Source: Nitrospira japonica (lineage in GTDB: Bacteria; Nitrospirota; Nitrospiria; Nitrospirales; Nitrospiraceae). Taken from it: a stretch of 64,000 bases of DNA. Where the stretch lies: positions 3,384,501-3,448,500 of the forward strand of contig NZ_LT828648.1 in assembly GCF_900169565.1 (NCBI RefSeq), in the 5' to 3' direction. The position numbers and the translations under genes were made by a program. Shown in pieces: positions 51,862 to 63,144 of this stretch. Position 1 is the stretch's first letter. Each line of letters begins with the position of its first letter. The notes under the pieces were generated by a model. It had not been told where the DNA came from. It made no database searches and saw nothing but the letters and a program-made list of their open reading frames with translations.

Positions 51862-53211
51862 CTATCCGATATGCGTTTTCACCATCTGGGCCAATCGATC
51901 CGCCTCTTGCCGGATGAACCCGTCCTGCTCGCCTTCGATCATGATTCTCAGCAGCGGTTCTGTTCCGGAGTATCTGACGAGTATGCGGCCGTTTCCATTG
52001 AGTTTTTGTTCACTTTCGCCGATCGCACGCTGCAACTCAGGTATCGAATCCAACTCCGGTTTCTTCGAAACCTTGACATTGAGCAGGACCTGAGGAACCG
52101 CTGTCATCGCCTTGGCCAGTTCGGATAGAGGCCGTTGCGTGCGTTTCATCAGCGACAGTACCTGCAAGGCGGAAATGAGGCCGTCTCCGGTCGTATTGTG
52201 GTCGAGGAAAATAAAGTGGCCCGACTGCTCCCCGCCGAAGTTATAGCCGTCCGCCAACATCCGCTCGAGGAGATACCGGTCGCCCACGGCAGTCCGAATC
52301 AGGGTGATCCCCGCTTGGGCCATGGCCTTTTCCAGTCCAAAGTTGCTCATGACCGTTCCGACGACGGTCTTCTTGGCCAGGGCGCCGTGTCGGTGGAGAT
52401 CCAGGCTCAAAGCGGCCATGATGTGATCGCCGTCGATGACCTTGCCTTGCTCGCAGACGAAGATGGCACGGTCGGCGTCTCCGTCGAGCGCCACCCCGAG
52501 ATCCGCTCCATACTGCAGCACCGCCTGTCGGAGCGAGTCCGGGTGAACGGCCCCGCACCCGGCATTGATATTCATTCCGTCCGGCTTGTTGCCGATCACC
52601 TCGACCTTTGCGCCGAGTTCTCGGAGCACCGTCGGAGCCACTTTGTAGGCCGCCCCATTGGCGCAATCGACGACCAGCTTGATACCCTGAAAATCCAATT
52701 CCTTGGGCAACGACCGTTTGACGAATTCGATATAGCGCCCCTCGGCGTCGTCGATGCGAAAGGCTTTGCCGATCGCGTCGGCGGTCGGGCGCAAGTGGGC
52801 GATCTCGTTGGAGAGAATCAATTGTTCGATTCGGGCTTCCATGTCGTCCGGCAGCTTCAACCCGTCGTTGGAGAAGAACTTGATGCCGTTGTCCTGATAG
52901 GGGTTGTGTGACGCGGAGATCATCACCCCGGCATCCGCTCGAAGGCTTCGGGTCAGGAATGCGATGGCCGGCGTCGGCATCGGCCCGACCAACAGGACAT
53001 CCACGCCCATGGAGCAGATGCCGGACGTCAAGGCAGATTCCAGCATATACCCCGATACTCTCGTATCCTTGCCAATGACGATTTGATGACGGCCGGCCCG
53101 CCGCATGAACAGGTGGGCGGCCGCCCGCCCCAACTGCATGGCCGTTTCACTGGTCATCGGCTCGAGATTGGCGACCCCTCGAACTCCGTCTGTGCCGAAG
53201 AGTTTACGCAT
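51862..53211 (-). CDS. glmM: Phosphoglucosamine mutase
   Basis: GlmM makes glucosamine 1-phosphate for peptidoglycan and LPS. The 449-residue protein begins [15 protein letters not shown] and has the phosphoserine loop [17 protein letters not shown], the metal loop [12 protein letters not shown], and [13 protein letters not shown]. The C-terminal phosphate-binding motif is [16 protein letters not shown]. All are typical. Confidence 0.97.
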   Translation of the reverse strand: MRKLFGTDGVRGVANLEPMTSETAMQLGRAAAHLFMRRAGRHQIVIGKDTRVSGYMLESALTSGICSMGVDVLLVGPMPTPAIAFLTRSLRADAGVMISASHNPYQDNGIKFFSNDGLKLPDDMEARIEQLILSNEIAHLRPTADAIGKAFRIDDAEGRYIEFVKRSLPKELDFQGIKLVVDCANGAAYKVAPTVLRELGAKVEVIGNKPDGMNINAGCGAVHPDSLRQAVLQYGADLGVALDGDADRAIFVCEQGKVIDGDHIMAALSLDLHRHGALAKKTVVGTVMSNFGLEKAMAQAGITLIRTAVGDRYLLERMLADGYNFGGEQSGHFIFLDHNTTGDGLISALQVLSLMKRTQRPLSELAKAMTAVPQVLLNVKVSKKPELDSIPELQRAIGESEQKLNGNGRILVRYSGTEPLLRIMIEGEQDGFIRQEADRLAQMVKTHIG

Positions 53212-54067
53212 GTTGTTCCCGTAATGATGCGTGCGGCCGTCTGGCTATCGCCGTGGCGACTTTCACCACATCCCGCATCGCCTGAACGTCATGAACGCGA
53301 AGGATCCGAGCGCCGTGCTCTACCGCTAGGGCCACCGCCGCCGCCGTCCCCCACACACGATCGTCCACCGGACGATCGGTGAGCTTGCCAAGGAACGCTT
53401 TCCGAGAGACGCCGACCAACACCGGACAATCGAACTGTGAGAAGGTCCGGAGCCCGGCCAGCAGATCCAGGTTATCCAAGAGGAGCTTACCAAATCCGAT
53501 GCCTGGATCAAGAATGATGCGGCTTCTGGAAATCAGCTTGTCGGCCGCGCACCGCAGTCGTTCCTCAAAAAAGGCCGACACGTCTTCGACGACGTTTCGA
53601 TAACCAGGCGCCTGCTGCATGGTTCGAGGAGTGCCTTGCATGTGCATAAGGACCACGCCGGACCGGTTTCGTGCAATCACGTCCGGCATGGCCGGATCAC
53701 CGCGGAGCGCGGTCACATCATTGACAATGACCGCCCCGGCGTCGATCGCTGCCTGCGCAACCGCTGCTTTCGACGTATCGACCGAGATCGGAATCGCCAC
53801 CACTTTTGCTACTGCGGCAACGACGGGAATCAGCCGGCGCCGTTCTTCCGCTTCGTCAACGGGGTTCGATCCCGGCCTGGTCGATTCGGCCCCGATGTCC
53901 AATAGGTCAGCCCCTTCCTCGACCATCTGGACGGCATGAGCCACCGCAACCTGCGGATCGATGAACCGGCCTCCGTCGAAGAAGGAATCGGGCGTCACAT
54001 TGAGAATGCCCATGACCAGGGGATGTTCCCGCCACCGGATTACCCGGTCTCCCGCATGCAATTCCAT
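53204..54067 (-). CDS. folP: Dihydropteroate synthase
   Basis: FolP condenses p-aminobenzoate with the pterin diphosphate in folate synthesis. Motifs: [48 protein letters not shown] and [18 protein letters not shown]. The ATG at 54067 gives 287 residues, the usual length. ATG at 54142 adds 25 residues without family similarity. It overlaps glmM by 8 bases. Confidence 0.95.
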   Translation of the reverse strand: MELHAGDRVIRWREHPLVMGILNVTPDSFFDGGRFIDPQVAVAHAVQMVEEGADLLDIGAESTRPGSNPVDEAEERRRLIPVVAAVAKVVAIPISVDTSKAAVAQAAIDAGAVIVNDVTALRGDPAMPDVIARNRSGVVLMHMQGTPRTMQQAPGYRNVVEDVSAFFEERLRCAADKLISRSRIILDPGIGFGKLLLDNLDLLAGLRTFSQFDCPVLVGVSRKAFLGKLTDRPVDDRVWGTAAAVALAVEHGARILRVHDVQAMRDVVKVATAIARRPHASLREQHA

Positions 54068-54273
54068 AGTCTCGTTTACCTGCCGGCAAGATTCTGACGA
54101 TGTGGAACCGTGCAAAACCGTCGCATGCACAGCCTTGCACATCGGGTCATGAAATACAATCGTGCGACATCATGGTGGACATGATCCGCCCACCACCAGC
54201 GTATTGATTCCGCCGGTCGATCGTTTTCGGCTGCCCCAGTGCCCCTGAAGCAGCCAAAAAACGTCGGCGGAGT

Positions 54274-56085
54274 TTAGGCAGGAACCGTCTGCGAAGAAGA
54301 CTGCATCAGAATGTGGTCGATCTCGGGCGCGTCGAGCACCTCTTTTTCCAAGAGCGCTTCCGCCAGCGCTCTGAGACTCGACATATGCTCGGTCAAAAGC
54401 CGCTTGGCACGCTCGTAGTTTTCGGTGACGAGCCGCTTGATCTCGAGGTCGATTTCCAATGCCACTTGATCGCTGAAATCCCGTTTCGTCGTCAATTCCC
54501 GGCCCAGGAAGATTTCCTCTTCCTTGCGGCCGAACGTCAGAGGTCCGAGCTTTTCGCTCATTCCCCATTCGCAGACCATCTTTCTGGCCAAATCGGTCGC
54601 CCGCTCGATGTCGTTGCCGGCGCCGGTCGTCACATGCTTCAAGATCAGTTCTTCCGCAACGCGGCCCCCCATGAGAATGGCCAGGTTGTTGTAGAGGAAC
54701 TCCTTGGAATAGTTGTGACGGTCGTCGGTCGGCAACTGCATGGTGACGCCCAACGCCCGGCCCCGAGGAATGATCGTCACTTTGTGCACGGGGTCGGTCC
54801 CGGGCAGGAGTTTGGCCATCAACGCGTGGCCGGCTTCATGGTAGGCCGTCGTGCGCTTTTCTTCGTCGCTCAAGATCATGCTCTTGCGCTCCGCGCCCAT
54901 GAGTACCTTGTCCTTCGCCATTTCAAAATCGACCGTCGCGACTTCTTTCTTATTCTGTCGAGCCGCCCAGAGCGCGGCCTCATTGACCAGATTTTCCAGG
55001 TCGGCGCCGGAGAAGCCCGGAGTGCCCCTGGCGATCTTCTCCAGTTCGACATCTTGGGCGATCGGAACTTTCTTCGTATGCACCTTGAGAATTTCGCTCC
55101 GTCCCCTCAAGTCAGGACGATTGACCACGACCTGGCGATCAAATCGGCCCGGCCTGAGCAGCGCGGGATCCAACACGTCCGGCCGGTTCGTGGCGGCAAT
55201 GAGGATGACGCCTTCCGTCGTATCGAAGCCGTCCATTTCAACGAGCAACTGGTTGAGAGTCTGCTCCCGCTCATCGTGACCGCCGCCCAAACCGGCTCCT
55301 CGGAGCCGGCCGACCGCGTCGATTTCGTCGATAAAGATGATACACGGCGCGTGCTTCTTTCCCTGTTCGAACAAATCCCGAACCCGTGATGCGCCCACGC
55401 CCACGAACATTTCTACAAAGTCCGACCCGCTGATGCTGAAGAACGGCACCCCGGCTTCCCCGGCGATCGCCTTGGCCAACAAGGTCTTCCCGGTACCGGG
55501 AGGCCCGACGATCAGGACGCCTTTGGGAATACGGCCGCCGAGTTTCTGGAACTTCCTCGGGTCCTTGAGGAATTCGATGATTTCCAGCACTTCTTCCTTC
55601 GCCTCATCGATTCCCGCCACATCCGAGAATGTGACCTTTTTTCGCTCTTCCGTCAGCATCCTCGCCCGGCTCTTGCCGAACGACAGCGCCTTGTTGCCGC
55701 CGATTTGCATCTGGCGCATCAAGAAGAACCACAGACCCAAGAACAACACAAAAGGCCCCCACGTCACGAGAAACGTGATGTACCAGGGACTTTCGTCGGG
55801 CGGCTTGGCCTCGATTTGCACGCCCTTTTCCCGCAGAACCTTCACGAAATCGGGGTATTCCGCCGTATAGGTCCTGATGCGGGTCTTGTCCTTCAGCACG
55901 GCGCTGACATGGCTGGACTTGATGATGACTTTTTCGATGTCACCCTTGTCGAGTTTCGCCATGAAGTCGCTGAAAATGACTTCTTCTTCCGGCGCATGGG
56001 TGGGCACACTGAACAGATTAAACAGCAGAATCATGAACAGGCCGACTACGACCCAAAAAAGAAGATTCTTCGCCCTGGAGTTCAT
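54274..56085 (-). CDS. ftsH: ATP-dependent zinc metalloprotease FtsH
   Basis: A membrane-bound AAA protease of 603 residues. Two transmembrane segments ([18 protein letters not shown] and [19 protein letters not shown]) flank the periplasmic domain. The AAA module has Walker [18 protein letters not shown], Walker [10 protein letters not shown] and the [15 protein letters not shown]. The protease has the zinc motif HEAGH and a later Glu/Asp ligand. Length and order are normal. Confidence 0.97.
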   Translation of the reverse strand: MNSRAKNLLFWVVVGLFMILLFNLFSVPTHAPEEEVIFSDFMAKLDKGDIEKVIIKSSHVSAVLKDKTRIRTYTAEYPDFVKVLREKGVQIEAKPPDESPWYITFLVTWGPFVLFLGLWFFLMRQMQIGGNKALSFGKSRARMLTEERKKVTFSDVAGIDEAKEEVLEIIEFLKDPRKFQKLGGRIPKGVLIVGPPGTGKTLLAKAIAGEAGVPFFSISGSDFVEMFVGVGASRVRDLFEQGKKHAPCIIFIDEIDAVGRLRGAGLGGGHDEREQTLNQLLVEMDGFDTTEGVILIAATNRPDVLDPALLRPGRFDRQVVVNRPDLRGRSEILKVHTKKVPIAQDVELEKIARGTPGFSGADLENLVNEAALWAARQNKKEVATVDFEMAKDKVLMGAERKSMILSDEEKRTTAYHEAGHALMAKLLPGTDPVHKVTIIPRGRALGVTMQLPTDDRHNYSKEFLYNNLAILMGGRVAEELILKHVTTGAGNDIERATDLARKMVCEWGMSEKLGPLTFGRKEEEIFLGRELTTKRDFSDQVALEIDLEIKRLVTENYERAKRLLTEHMSSLRALAEALLEKEVLDAPEIDHILMQSSSQTVPA

Positions 56086-56186
56086 CCGGTACTCCTTGTG
56101 GGATCACCGTCAAGTGGTGAGAAATACTCTGAACTTTTGAGATGTTACCATAGGGCTGCCGAGAGTGACAACCGCCGGCGGATTCC

Positions 56187-56726
56187 CTATTCCTGCTCTC
56201 CTTCCATGTCCAGGACAGCCAGGTAGGGCAAATTCCGATATTTCTGTTGGTAATCCAGCCCGTACCCGACCACGTATCTGTTGGGAATCTTGAACCCGAC
56301 ATACTCCAATGCCACATCAACCGTCCGGCGCTCGGGCTTGCTCAACAACGTGCACACCTTGATCGATTGCGGCTTCTTCTTAGCCAGCGTCTTGATCAGA
56401 TATTGGGCGGTAAGTCCCGAGTCGACGATATCTTCCACCAACAATACCTCCTTGCCCTTGATGTCTTCGGTCAATTCCGTGACGATCTTGACCTTGCCGG
56501 AGGTCTTTGCCCGGGATCCATAGCTGGTCACGACGAGAAAGTCGACGCGCATCGGGATTCGGATGGCTCGGGCCAGGTCCGCATAGAACGCATAGGCCCC
56601 TTTCAGGACCCCGACCAGCACAAAATCCTTTCCGGCGTAGTCGGCCGTAATCTGTTTGCCGAGTTCCTTGATGCGCGCCCGCATCTCTTCCTGGGTCACG
56701 ATCGGCCGACCGAAGATTCGCTCCAT
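56187..56726 (-). CDS. hpt: Hypoxanthine phosphoribosyltransferase
   Basis: A 179-residue type I phosphoribosyltransferase for purine salvage. The PRPP-binding motif is EVLLVEDIVDSGLTAQYL, and the N-terminal loop is LVGVLKGAYAFYADL. LEYVGFKIPNRYVVGYGLDYQQKYRNLPYLAVL is the base-binding region. The ATG at 56726 has AAGGAG 9 bases upstream; an ATG at 56747 overlaps tilS and lacks a site. Confidence 0.95.
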   Translation of the reverse strand: MERIFGRPIVTQEEMRARIKELGKQITADYAGKDFVLVGVLKGAYAFYADLARAIRIPMRVDFLVVTSYGSRAKTSGKVKIVTELTEDIKGKEVLLVEDIVDSGLTAQYLIKTLAKKKPQSIKVCTLLSKPERRTVDVALEYVGFKIPNRYVVGYGLDYQQKYRNLPYLAVLDMEGEQE

Positions 56727-56727
56727 C

Positions 56728-58179
56728 CTATCGCTCTCCTTTTTCATTACCCCCGCCGATCATAGTGACCAGAAGACAGCGTGTCGACCGATCTCGAACC
56801 AGGAACCGCTCATCCCGTCGAATGCCGGGGATCCATACAATGCCGTCGGGGGCCGCCAGTACAGGATGGACGGTCCTCTTGTCCCTCGGAAGTTTCACGT
56901 CGGTGAACAAGTCCTGGAGTTTCTTGCTTTTGCCCTTCATGCCGGCAGGCTTGAACCGATCGCCGGGACGCCACCCCCGTAGCACGAGAGGGGTTCCCAC
57001 GAGATCCGCGTCGAACACGGCCCGGTTCGCCATTTCAGCTCGAAGAAACGGTTCGGCTTCCTGCCTGCTCAGGAGTTGTACATGAAATTGCGTATTGGTG
57101 CCAGCCCAAGCCACGACGGACGGCACCGCAACGGGCACTTCGATGGCTTGAAGCATGCCGGGCGCCGAATGCGTTCCCCGTGCGATTGAAAACCAGTGTC
57201 CCTGACGCATGAGACGAACATTTCGGTGTGGCACACAGACCGGGCGCCGGCCACTCAGAACGAATCGCCTGGCCGCTTCGACCACGCGAGCACCGGGTGC
57301 CCGCCGGATATCATCGAGGTTCCGCAACACCATCCGCAGGACACGCCGCTGCAACGCAGGATGCAGGAGCGCAAAGGCTCGCCCGTCCATTCGAACTCCG
57401 CCATTGTCGGGCGAGGTGACGAGGGCGGACAGATGTTCGCGGGTTACCTGATCCAGGTACCGCTCATCTTCCCGCAACAATTCAGCCGATTGCTGAAGAT
57501 GCGTGACGATCTTGGGAGACAGGCTCGACAAGATCGGCATCAGCTCGTGCCTGATGCGATTGCGCTTGTAGCGCTCCGTGGCGTTGCTGGAGTCCTCCCG
57601 ATAGCTCAATTTCTCCTGCTTGAGATAGCTCAAAACCTGTTTACGCGTCACCGCAAGGAGCGGTCGAATGACGGTGGAATCGCGGACAAACGGCATGCCC
57701 GCCAATCCGGTCAACCCCGCTCCGCGCAACATCCACAGCAGCATCGTCTCCGCCTGGTCATCGGCGGTATGGCCGACGGCAATCCGGTCGGCTTCGATCT
57801 CCTCCGCTAACCTCTTCATGGCGTCGTAGCGGGCCTCGCGGGCCAGCGCCTGCAATGAGGACTGGCCGGACCGCTTCGCGACGGCAAGCCGTAGGACCCG
57901 CAACGGCAATTTCCGACCTTTGCAGAATGAGATCACACTGGCTTCGTCTTCGTCGGACTCCGCTCCACGAAGCCGATAGTTGACGTGGACTGCCGTGAGC
58001 CGCAGCCGCCATTTCGGCGCCAGCCGCGTCAGGACCGAAGCCAATGCCGTGGAATCGGGTCCGCCGGAAACGGCAATCAACAGGTGTTGTCCCGGAGAAA
58101 AGAGTCGCTGTCTGCGAATGGCGAGAATGACATGCTTGAGGAAGGCCGTCCTGGCCGGTCGAACCGACCGCACCGCCAC
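56728..58179 (-). CDS. tilS: tRNA(Ile)-lysidine synthase
   Basis: TilS converts cytidine-34 of tRNA-Ile (CAU) to lysidine. The PP-loop motif is AVSGGPDSTALASVL, with AVHVNYRLRGAESDEDE and GHTADDQAETMLLWMLRG. The C-terminal domain (PFLRAEMANRAVFDADLVGTP to DVKLPRDKRTVHPVL) is the TilS substrate-binding part. Length 483 is normal. Confidence 0.94.
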   Translation of the reverse strand: MAVRSVRPARTAFLKHVILAIRRQRLFSPGQHLLIAVSGGPDSTALASVLTRLAPKWRLRLTAVHVNYRLRGAESDEDEASVISFCKGRKLPLRVLRLAVAKRSGQSSLQALAREARYDAMKRLAEEIEADRIAVGHTADDQAETMLLWMLRGAGLTGLAGMPFVRDSTVIRPLLAVTRKQVLSYLKQEKLSYREDSSNATERYKRNRIRHELMPILSSLSPKIVTHLQQSAELLREDERYLDQVTREHLSALVTSPDNGGVRMDGRAFALLHPALQRRVLRMVLRNLDDIRRAPGARVVEAARRFVLSGRRPVCVPHRNVRLMRQGHWFSIARGTHSAPGMLQAIEVPVAVPSVVAWAGTNTQFHVQLLSRQEAEPFLRAEMANRAVFDADLVGTPLVLRGWRPGDRFKPAGMKGKSKKLQDLFTDVKLPRDKRTVHPVLAAPDGIVWIPGIRRDERFLVRDRSTRCLLVTMIGGGNEKGER

Positions 58180-58180
58180 G

Positions 58181-59122
58181 TTACGGTACCTCTTCCGCGC
58201 GTTTCAGCCGTTCCCTGGCCCGCGCGGCATCCTGATCGATCTGTTCTACCAGCGCCTCCGCCGTGGCGAAGCTCCGATCTTCCCTTAGATGCTCCACGAA
58301 TGCCACGGTAAGCGGACGCCCGTACAAGTTCCGGTTTTGATCCAACAGATTGACCTCGAGCAGCCGCTCGCCTCCGCCGAACGTCGGCCTGGTCCCGATG
58401 TACGCGACCGCATCATAGGTCGCGCCGTCCTGCATGGCACGAGCCGCGTAGATGCCGTCCGGTGGAACGACCCGGTGCGCGGGAAGCCGGAGATTGGCCG
58501 TGGGCCATCCGAGCGCCTGTCCGCGCTGCGATCCCGGAATCACATCTCCAGTCACGGCATACCACCGGCCCAACAACCTGGCGGCTTCCTCCATCCGACC
58601 GGTTTGAATCAACTGTTTGATCCTTGTGGAACTCACGACCCCACCGTCCGACGTGACGGGCGTAAAGGGATGAACGGTAAATCCGAACCTCTTTCCATAG
58701 TGTTCCAGATCGGCGATCCGACCAGCTCGCCCCTTGCCGAATGCAAAATGTTGCCCGACGAAGATTTCGGAGACCTTCAGCCGCCGGTACAGCACCGACT
58801 CGGCAAACTCCTCCGGACTCATGGAGGCCAGCGAGGGACTGAACTCGACGAAGACCACCTCATCGATTCCGGCAGCCTCCAGCCGAGCCAATTTCTCCTC
58901 GGGGCTCGTCAGGAACCGTAGATCGACGTGGGGAGCCAGGACCTTCACGGGATGCGGATCGAACGTCAGAACCATCGCCGTGCCGCCGGCCCGTCGTGCC
59001 GCGTCCACCACCGTCCGAAGCAGGGCGCGATGCCCAAGGTGATGACCGTCGAAATTGCCGATCGTGGCAACGGGATACGGCCTGGGCTGCGCGTCGCCTA
59101 ATCCCCGCGTCACCATCAACAT
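58181..59122 (-). CDS. ribF: Riboflavin kinase / FMN adenylyltransferase
   Basis: A bifunctional enzyme making FMN and FAD. The N-terminal adenylyltransferase has VATIGNFDGHHLGHRALL and VGQHFAFGKGRAG; VVSSTRIKQLIQTGRMEEA follows. The C-terminal kinase has WPTANLRLPAHRVVPPDGIYAAR. The ATG at 59122 follows the hemB stop closely; TTG at 59134 would overlap it. 313 residues, normal. Confidence 0.95.
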   Translation of the reverse strand: MLMVTRGLGDAQPRPYPVATIGNFDGHHLGHRALLRTVVDAARRAGGTAMVLTFDPHPVKVLAPHVDLRFLTSPEEKLARLEAAGIDEVVFVEFSPSLASMSPEEFAESVLYRRLKVSEIFVGQHFAFGKGRAGRIADLEHYGKRFGFTVHPFTPVTSDGGVVSSTRIKQLIQTGRMEEAARLLGRWYAVTGDVIPGSQRGQALGWPTANLRLPAHRVVPPDGIYAARAMQDGATYDAVAYIGTRPTFGGGERLLEVNLLDQNRNLYGRPLTVAFVEHLREDRSFATAEALVEQIDQDAARARERLKRAEEVP

Positions 59123-59126
59123 GGCG

Positions 59127-60098
59127 TCAGTCAAGCAACCTGACGGCGTCTTTTGCGAAATACGTGAGGATCAGATCGGCCCCCGCCCGCTTGATGGCCA
59201 GCAACGATTCCATCATCGCGCGGCGCTCATCGAGCCAGTCGGCCTTCGCCGCCGCCTTGATCATGCTGTATTCGCCGCTGACCTGATAGGCGGCAATCGG
59301 AAGATCGGTGAAGGCCCGTGCCGCGGCAATGATATCGAGATAGGGCAGCGCCGGCTTGACCATGACGATGTCCGCGCCTTCTTCGATGTCGAGCGCGATT
59401 TCCCGCAAGGCTTCGCGGCGGTTGGCCGGATCCATCTGGTAGGACTGGCGGTCGCCGAACTGGGGGGACGAGGCCGCCGCGTCCCGAAACGGCGCATAGA
59501 AGCACGAGGCGAACTTGGCCGCATAGGCCATGATCGGCGTATCGGGAAAACCGGCTGCGTCAAGTTCCGTTCTGATGGCGGCCACGCGCCCGTCCATCAT
59601 GTCCGACGGCGCCACGATATCGGCCCCGGCCTGTGCGTGAGTCCGCGCCATGGCCCGCAGACAGTCCAAGGTTTCGTCGTTGACGATCCGCCCGTCCTTG
59701 ACGATGCCGCAATGGCCGTGACTCGTATATTCGTCGATGCAGACGTCGGTCACCACGATCAGATCCGGCACCTTGTCCTTCACCGCTCTCACCGCCCGTT
59801 GCACGATGCCGTCGGGATCGAATCCCGAACTCCCCCGCTCATCCTTGCGGTCGGGAATCCCGAACAGGATGACCGCCGGAATGCCCAATCCGAAGATCTC
59901 ACCCGCCTCCTTGATCAGGAGATCGATCGAGCAGCGGAACTGACCCGGCATCGAGGCAATCTCCTCGCGCCGTCCTTGCCCCTCGACGATGAACATGGGG
60001 TAGATGAGATTGGAGGGGGACAGCGATGTCTCGCGGACCATCCGCCGGAGCCCGTCGCGCTGCCGAAGCCTGCGCAGCCGCTGGATGGGAAATGCCAT
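59127..60098 (-). CDS. hemB: Delta-aminolevulinic acid dehydratase (porphobilinogen synthase)
   Basis: HemB condenses two 5-aminolevulinates. The 323-residue protein has the Schiff-base Lys regions [19 protein letters not shown] and [16 protein letters not shown]. The [18 protein letters not shown] segment replaces the usual Cys-rich zinc site: it keeps Cys at two of the positions (VCIDEY, GHC) but reads [10 protein letters not shown], the form found in enzymes that rely on Mg2+ rather than a three-Cys zinc site. [13 protein letters not shown] opens the chain. It joins the hemC/hemD/cobA genes upstream. Confidence 0.96.
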   Translation of the reverse strand: MAFPIQRLRRLRQRDGLRRMVRETSLSPSNLIYPMFIVEGQGRREEIASMPGQFRCSIDLLIKEAGEIFGLGIPAVILFGIPDRKDERGSSGFDPDGIVQRAVRAVKDKVPDLIVVTDVCIDEYTSHGHCGIVKDGRIVNDETLDCLRAMARTHAQAGADIVAPSDMMDGRVAAIRTELDAAGFPDTPIMAYAAKFASCFYAPFRDAAASSPQFGDRQSYQMDPANRREALREIALDIEEGADIVMVKPALPYLDIIAAARAFTDLPIAAYQVSGEYSMIKAAAKADWLDERRAMMESLLAIKRAGADLILTYFAKDAVRLLD

Positions 60099-60102
60099 CG
60101 TG

Positions 60103-60495
60103 TTATTTCCTCGGCAGGTTCGTCAGGAAGACGACCAGATCGCGCACGGAGATCATGCCGACCAGTTTCCCCTCTTTCGTGACGCCCAAATGTCGAAGAT
60201 GGCTCTGCGCCATCAGATCATTGGCATCGAGCAATGTCTTGCTCTCTTCGATCGTCATGATGGGCGCCGACATGATCTGCTCGACGGTGGTCTTATGCGT
60301 GTCCGCCCCGGCCGCCACCACCCGGCGCACCATGTCGGTGTCGGTGATGATCCCGATGATTTCTTTCCCGTTCGTGACGAAGAGGCTGCCAATACCGCGG
60401 TCTCTCATGATGCGCCCCGCGGTTTGTACGTCGGTATCGCGCTCCACGGTCACGAACTTGTCCTTCGGCACCATGAATGATTTAACCGGAACCAT
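60103..60495 (-). CDS. CBS-domain pair protein
   Basis: A 130-residue protein consisting of two CBS domains: [40 protein letters not shown], then [41 protein letters not shown]. Such pairs bind adenine nucleotides or other ligands and regulate partner proteins. It lies 4 bases after hemB in the haem gene cluster; its target is unknown. Confidence 0.9.
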   Translation of the reverse strand: MVPVKSFMVPKDKFVTVERDTDVQTAGRIMRDRGIGSLFVTNGKEIIGIITDTDMVRRVVAAGADTHKTTVEQIMSAPIMTIEESKTLLDANDLMAQSHLRHLGVTKEGKLVGMISVRDLVVFLTNLPRK

Positions 60496-60534
60496 AAAGA
60501 AAGCCCTCCCAATGAAAATTAACGATCCATACCA

Positions 60535-62097
60535 TTATGGCGACGCCGAGGCGACCTGCGCAGAGCCGGCGAAATGCCGCACGATCGCCTCTGCCAATGC
60601 GGGCACCGTATTTTCCTCCGGAACGACGGCGACGGAAAAGCCGTATTCTGCGGCGGTATCGGCAGTGATTGGCCCGATGCATCCTATCGGAACAGGCTCC
60701 ATCAGGCGCTTGGCCGCCGCGGCCCCTCCCATGAGATCCACAAAATTGCGGACGGTGGACGAGCTCGTGAACGTGACCATGTGAATCCTGCCGCTTTCGA
60801 TCTCCTCCTTGAACCAATCCAGCGCCGCAGTAGGAGCAACCGTCCGATAGACGGGAATGACGTCGACCCGGGCCCCCATCTCCGTCAACCGCTCCGGCAG
60901 AATTTCGCGCGCGGCTTCCGCCCGGGGGATCAGCACCCGCGTCCCGCGGATCGCCTCCTTGCCGAGCGCGTCCAGAAGGCCTTCCGCTTGGTACTGTGCC
61001 GGAATCAGATCCGGCACGATTCCATGGACTTCCAACTCGCGCGCGGTTCTCGGACCGATCGCACAGACGCGAAGATGGGACAGGGCGCGCGCATCCTTGC
61101 CCGCCGCGCGCAGACGATTCATGAACGGAGCGACTCCGTTGACGCTGGTCAGAATGAGCCAGCGATAGTCCCCCAAGCGGCGGATCGCCTCATCCAACGT
61201 CTTCCAACTATCCGGCGGCACGATTTGAATGGTCGGTACGACGACCGGCTCCGCTCCGTAGGTGGACAGCACCTGCGTGAATTCGCCGGCTTGGCTTTCT
61301 GGACGAGTGACGGCGATCCGCTTCCCGAACAGCGGCCGTCGCTCGAACCAGTTTAACCGGTTGCGCAATCGCACGACGTCACCGATGACAATCACGGTCG
61401 GCGGTTCAAACTTCGCCGCCTCCGCCTTCGCCACGATGTCACGGAGCGTGCCGCTGATCGTGCGCTGATCGGCTCTCGACCCCCATCGGATGGCGGCGAC
61501 GGGCGTATCCGCCGCGCGTCCTTGTTCCATCAACCGTGCAACGATCGCCGGAAGTGTCTTCATCCCCATCAGGAACACGAGCGTGCCCGGGAGCATCGCC
61601 AGCTTCGTCCAGTCCAGATCCGTCTCAGGCTTGGAGGGATCTTCATGGCCGGTAACGACCGTGACCATCGACGCCAGCGTGCGGTGCGTGACGGGAATGC
61701 CGGCATAGGCCGGCACGGCAACGGCTGCACTGACCCCCGGCACCACCTCAAAGTCGATCCCGGCGGCCGCCACCGCTTCGGCCTCCTCCCCCCCACGGCC
61801 GAACACGAACGGATCTCCTCCCTTCAGACGGACAACGACTTGACCCGCCTTCGCCCGCTCGATGAGAACACGGTTGATGTCCTCTTGTTTCTGATAACGC
61901 CCGCGACCTCTCCGACCGACATAAATGCGCTCGGCCCGTTCGGAAACAAACCGGAGCAAGGCGGGGTTGGCGAGATAATCGTACAGAACCACATCGGCCT
62001 GCTCAAGACACGCTTTCCCTTTGATCGTCAACAGGCCGGGATCCCCCGGACCGGCGCCGACCAAGTAGACTTTTCCCGATGACGCGCCGCTCGTCAT
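60535..62097 (-). CDS. cobA/hemD: Fused uroporphyrinogen-III C-methyltransferase and uroporphyrinogen-III synthase
   Basis: A 520-residue fusion. Residues about 1-250 are SUMT (CobA): VYLVGAGPGDPGLLTIKGKACLEQADVVLYDYLA, VVRLKGGDPFVFGRGGEEAEA, VVPGVSAAVAVPAYAGIPVTHR and VVTGHE. Residues about 260-520 are HemD, starting FGKRIAVTRPESQAGEFTQVLSTYGAEPVVVP, with ILTSVNGVAPFMNRL and VTFTSSSTVRNFVDL. It thus makes uroporphyrinogen III and methylates it to precorrin-2, the branch point to cobalamin and sirohaem. It overlaps hemC by 4 bases. Confidence 0.94.
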   Translation of the reverse strand: MTSGASSGKVYLVGAGPGDPGLLTIKGKACLEQADVVLYDYLANPALLRFVSERAERIYVGRRGRGRYQKQEDINRVLIERAKAGQVVVRLKGGDPFVFGRGGEEAEAVAAAGIDFEVVPGVSAAVAVPAYAGIPVTHRTLASMVTVVTGHEDPSKPETDLDWTKLAMLPGTLVFLMGMKTLPAIVARLMEQGRAADTPVAAIRWGSRADQRTISGTLRDIVAKAEAAKFEPPTVIVIGDVVRLRNRLNWFERRPLFGKRIAVTRPESQAGEFTQVLSTYGAEPVVVPTIQIVPPDSWKTLDEAIRRLGDYRWLILTSVNGVAPFMNRLRAAGKDARALSHLRVCAIGPRTARELEVHGIVPDLIPAQYQAEGLLDALGKEAIRGTRVLIPRAEAAREILPERLTEMGARVDVIPVYRTVAPTAALDWFKEEIESGRIHMVTFTSSSTVRNFVDLMGGAAAAKRLMEPVPIGCIGPITADTAAEYGFSVAVVPEENTVPALAEAIVRHFAGSAQVASASP

Positions 62098-63041
62098 GCT
62101 TTGCCGTAAATCGACTGGAGGATTCTGTCGCCTCCGCGAGCCAAGACCCGTTCCCCCACGCGAACTCCGAGAGACTCCGCCTCTTCCGCCGCACCCTCGG
62201 CTCGTTCACGGACGATTTCCTTTCCGTCCAGACCGGCTACGAGCGCGTCGATCGACACTCGGGCCCCGTGCATCGTCGCGTACGCGGCGATCGGAACCTG
62301 GCAGCCCCCCTGCAAGCGGCGAAGGAGCGCCCGTTCAGCCATGACGGTCGTCCTGGTTTCCCGATCTTCCATCCCGCTCAACAACGAACGGACAAAGTCG
62401 TCATCCTCCCGGCCTTCGATACCGAGCGCGCCTTGCCCGATGGCCGGAAGACAGGTCTCAAAATCCAGGAGTTCGGTGATTTCTTTCGCCCATCCCAAGC
62501 GCCGGAGTCCGGCCGCCGCCAATACGATCGCGTCATACTGGCCTTCGCGCAGTTTTCGCAACCGCGTATCGAGATTCCCTCTGAGCATCTCGATCGAAAA
62601 ATCCGGTCTGACCCGCAGCAATTGCGCTTGGCGGCGGAGACTACTCGTTCCGATCCTCGCCCCATGCGGCAGATCCTTGAACGACCGGCCATCGCGGCTG
62701 ATCAACGCATCTCTGGGATCTTCCCGACGCGGAACGCACAGCAACGCCAAACCGGGCTGCAATTCGGCCGGAACGTCTTTCATGCTGTGTACGGCCAGAT
62801 CGATCTCACGGTGCAGCAGCGCTTCCTCGATCTCTTTGACGAAGAGTCCCTTGCCGCCGATCTTGGCCAGAGGCACATCGAGGATTTTGTCTCCGGAAGT
62901 CTGAATGCGGCGCAACGTGACGTCGACGTCCGGCGCGAGTTCCTTCAACCTCGCTTGCACCCATTCACTCTGGCAGACGGCCAATTTGCTGCCTCTGGTA
63001 CCGAGCACGAGTCTCGACCGGGCCTGCGTCAGGGGCGTCAT
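62094..63041 (-). CDS. hemC: Hydroxymethylbilane synthase (porphobilinogen deaminase)
   Basis: HemC polymerises four porphobilinogens. The 315-residue protein has LVLGTRGSKLAVCQSEWVQ, IDLAVHSMKDVPAELQ, PHGARIGTSSLRRQAQLL and FLRRLQGGCQVPIAAYA, where the Cys carries the dipyrromethane cofactor. The next gene overlaps its stop. Confidence 0.97.
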   Translation of the reverse strand: MTPLTQARSRLVLGTRGSKLAVCQSEWVQARLKELAPDVDVTLRRIQTSGDKILDVPLAKIGGKGLFVKEIEEALLHREIDLAVHSMKDVPAELQPGLALLCVPRREDPRDALISRDGRSFKDLPHGARIGTSSLRRQAQLLRVRPDFSIEMLRGNLDTRLRKLREGQYDAIVLAAAGLRRLGWAKEITELLDFETCLPAIGQGALGIEGREDDDFVRSLLSGMEDRETRTTVMAERALLRRLQGGCQVPIAAYATMHGARVSIDALVAGLDGKEIVRERAEGAAEEAESLGVRVGERVLARGGDRILQSIYGKA

Positions 63042-63144
63042 ACCTTCCGCTCGCGGCTGCCCGGCGTAACTCCAGGCCCCGTCCTTTCCGCCGCTCCATC
63101 CGGCGCGGGCTTACGCCGGGAGTTCTCCTGTTGTTGTCGGCGGA

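Noticed and set aside
59055-60182. 375-codon forward ORF opposite hemB
   Set aside because: It runs antisense through hemB, rich in His/Arg/Gly as expected of a shadow.
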